Positions 6,470 through 6,725 of a stretch of DNA of 6,725 nt are shown one piece after another. The notes beneath the pieces are model-generated. The model worked only from the letters and a program-made list of their open reading frames with translations. It did not search any database and was not told the DNA's origin. The translations under genes and the position numbers were made by a program. Source of the DNA: Calditrichota bacterium (GTDB lineage Bacteria; Calditrichota; Calditrichia; RBG-13-44-9; J075); assembly GCA_024275555.1 (NCBI GenBank), contig JAJRYW010000367.1:1-6725 (forward strand). Reading direction: 5' to 3'. How positions within the stretch are numbered: position 1 is the first letter of the stretch; the number at the start of each line of letters is the position of its first letter.

Positions 6470-6725
6470 ATGGTCAATCGCCAGTACATTATTGGAATGG
6501 CCGGACATATCGATCACGGCAAAACCGCTTTGATTCAAGCTTTGACCGGGATTAACACCGATCGGCTGAAGGAAGAGCAGGAGCGGGGAATTACCATAGA
6601 TCTTGGTTTTGCGCACTTTTCTGACAATGTTACGATTATTGACGTGCCCGGACACGAGCGGCTGATTAAAAACATGGTGGCCGGGGTGAGCACCATCGAC
6701 ATGGTGCTGTTTGTGGTGGCAGCGG
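6470..6725 (+). CDS. selB: Selenocysteine-specific elongation factor SelB, N-terminal GTPase part, cut by the window edge
   Basis: The first 85 residues of SelB, the EF-Tu-like GTPase that carries Sec-tRNA(Sec) to UGA codons marked by a SECIS element. Seen: the P-loop GHIDHGKT at 12-19, the switch region ERGITIDLGFAHF at 38-50, and the DxxG motif DVPGHE at 58-63. TIDLGF rather than the TINTAH of EF-Tu, together with LTGINTDRLKEEQ at 25-37, points to SelB specifically. Two in-frame ATGs are possible, at 6464 and 6470. I prefer 6470 because AGGA at 6461-6464 sits five bases before it, while 6464 has no room for a ribosome site; the difference is two residues. The gene follows selA by 51 bases and is probably in the same transcript. 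The tRNA-binding and mRNA-binding winged-helix domains lie beyond the edge. Confidence 0.95.
   Translation, partial: MVNRQYIIGMAGHIDHGKTALIQALTGINTDRLKEEQERGITIDLGFAHFSDNVTIIDVPGHERLIKNMVAGVSTIDMVLFVVAA

Overview
The window carries one divergent gene fragment on the minus strand and a run of five plus-strand genes. Almost all of it is recognisable core or accessory metabolism. I found no mobile element, CRISPR array, rRNA or tRNA.

Layout: (1) 1-495, minus strand, is the N-terminal 165 residues of an AMP-forming long-chain acyl-CoA synthetase, running off the left edge. (2) 496-686 is a divergent intergenic region with a good sigma70-type promoter for the ligase, overlapped by a tandem 8-bp repeat, and weaker promoter candidates facing right. 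(3) 687-3107 encodes a PgpH-type 7TM-HD membrane phosphodiesterase, a family known to degrade cyclic di-AMP. (4) 3079-3534 encodes the endoribonuclease YbeY; its start lies inside the 3' end of pgpH. (5) 3535-3723 is an intergenic region with a candidate internal promoter on a perfect inverted repeat. (6) 3724-5016 encodes a CNNM/CBS/CorC_HlyC membrane protein that starts with TTG. (7) 5003-6418 is selA, overlapping the previous gene by 14 bases. (8) From 6470 to the right edge is the GTPase end of selB.

How the genes fit together: pgpH-ybeY and ybeY-corC are neighbour pairs seen in many bacteria, linking nucleotide second-messenger turnover, rRNA processing and a divalent-cation or CBS-regulated membrane protein. 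selA-selB is the selenocysteine synthesis and insertion pair. The organism therefore very probably encodes selenoproteins, although selD, the Sec tRNA gene and the selenoproteins are not in view. The overlaps and short gaps suggest two co-transcribed blocks, pgpH-ybeY and corC-like-selA-selB, with possible read-through between them.

Organism: moderate GC by eye and clear Shine-Dalgarno sites at several genes. YbeY has the HxxxHxxxxxD metal motif and a QYLDDDSYSD-type segment that, as I recall, resemble the Bacteroidetes/FCB form. The AGGAGG site and TTGACA-type promoter do not fit Bacteroidetes proper. I infer a member of a related lineage such as Calditrichota or KSB1, with low confidence. 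Nothing here amounts to an undescribed system; the points worth a second look are the YbeY ligand change, the unusual starts and overlaps, the promoter-associated repeats, and the junction of a c-di-AMP gene block with selenocysteine genes.
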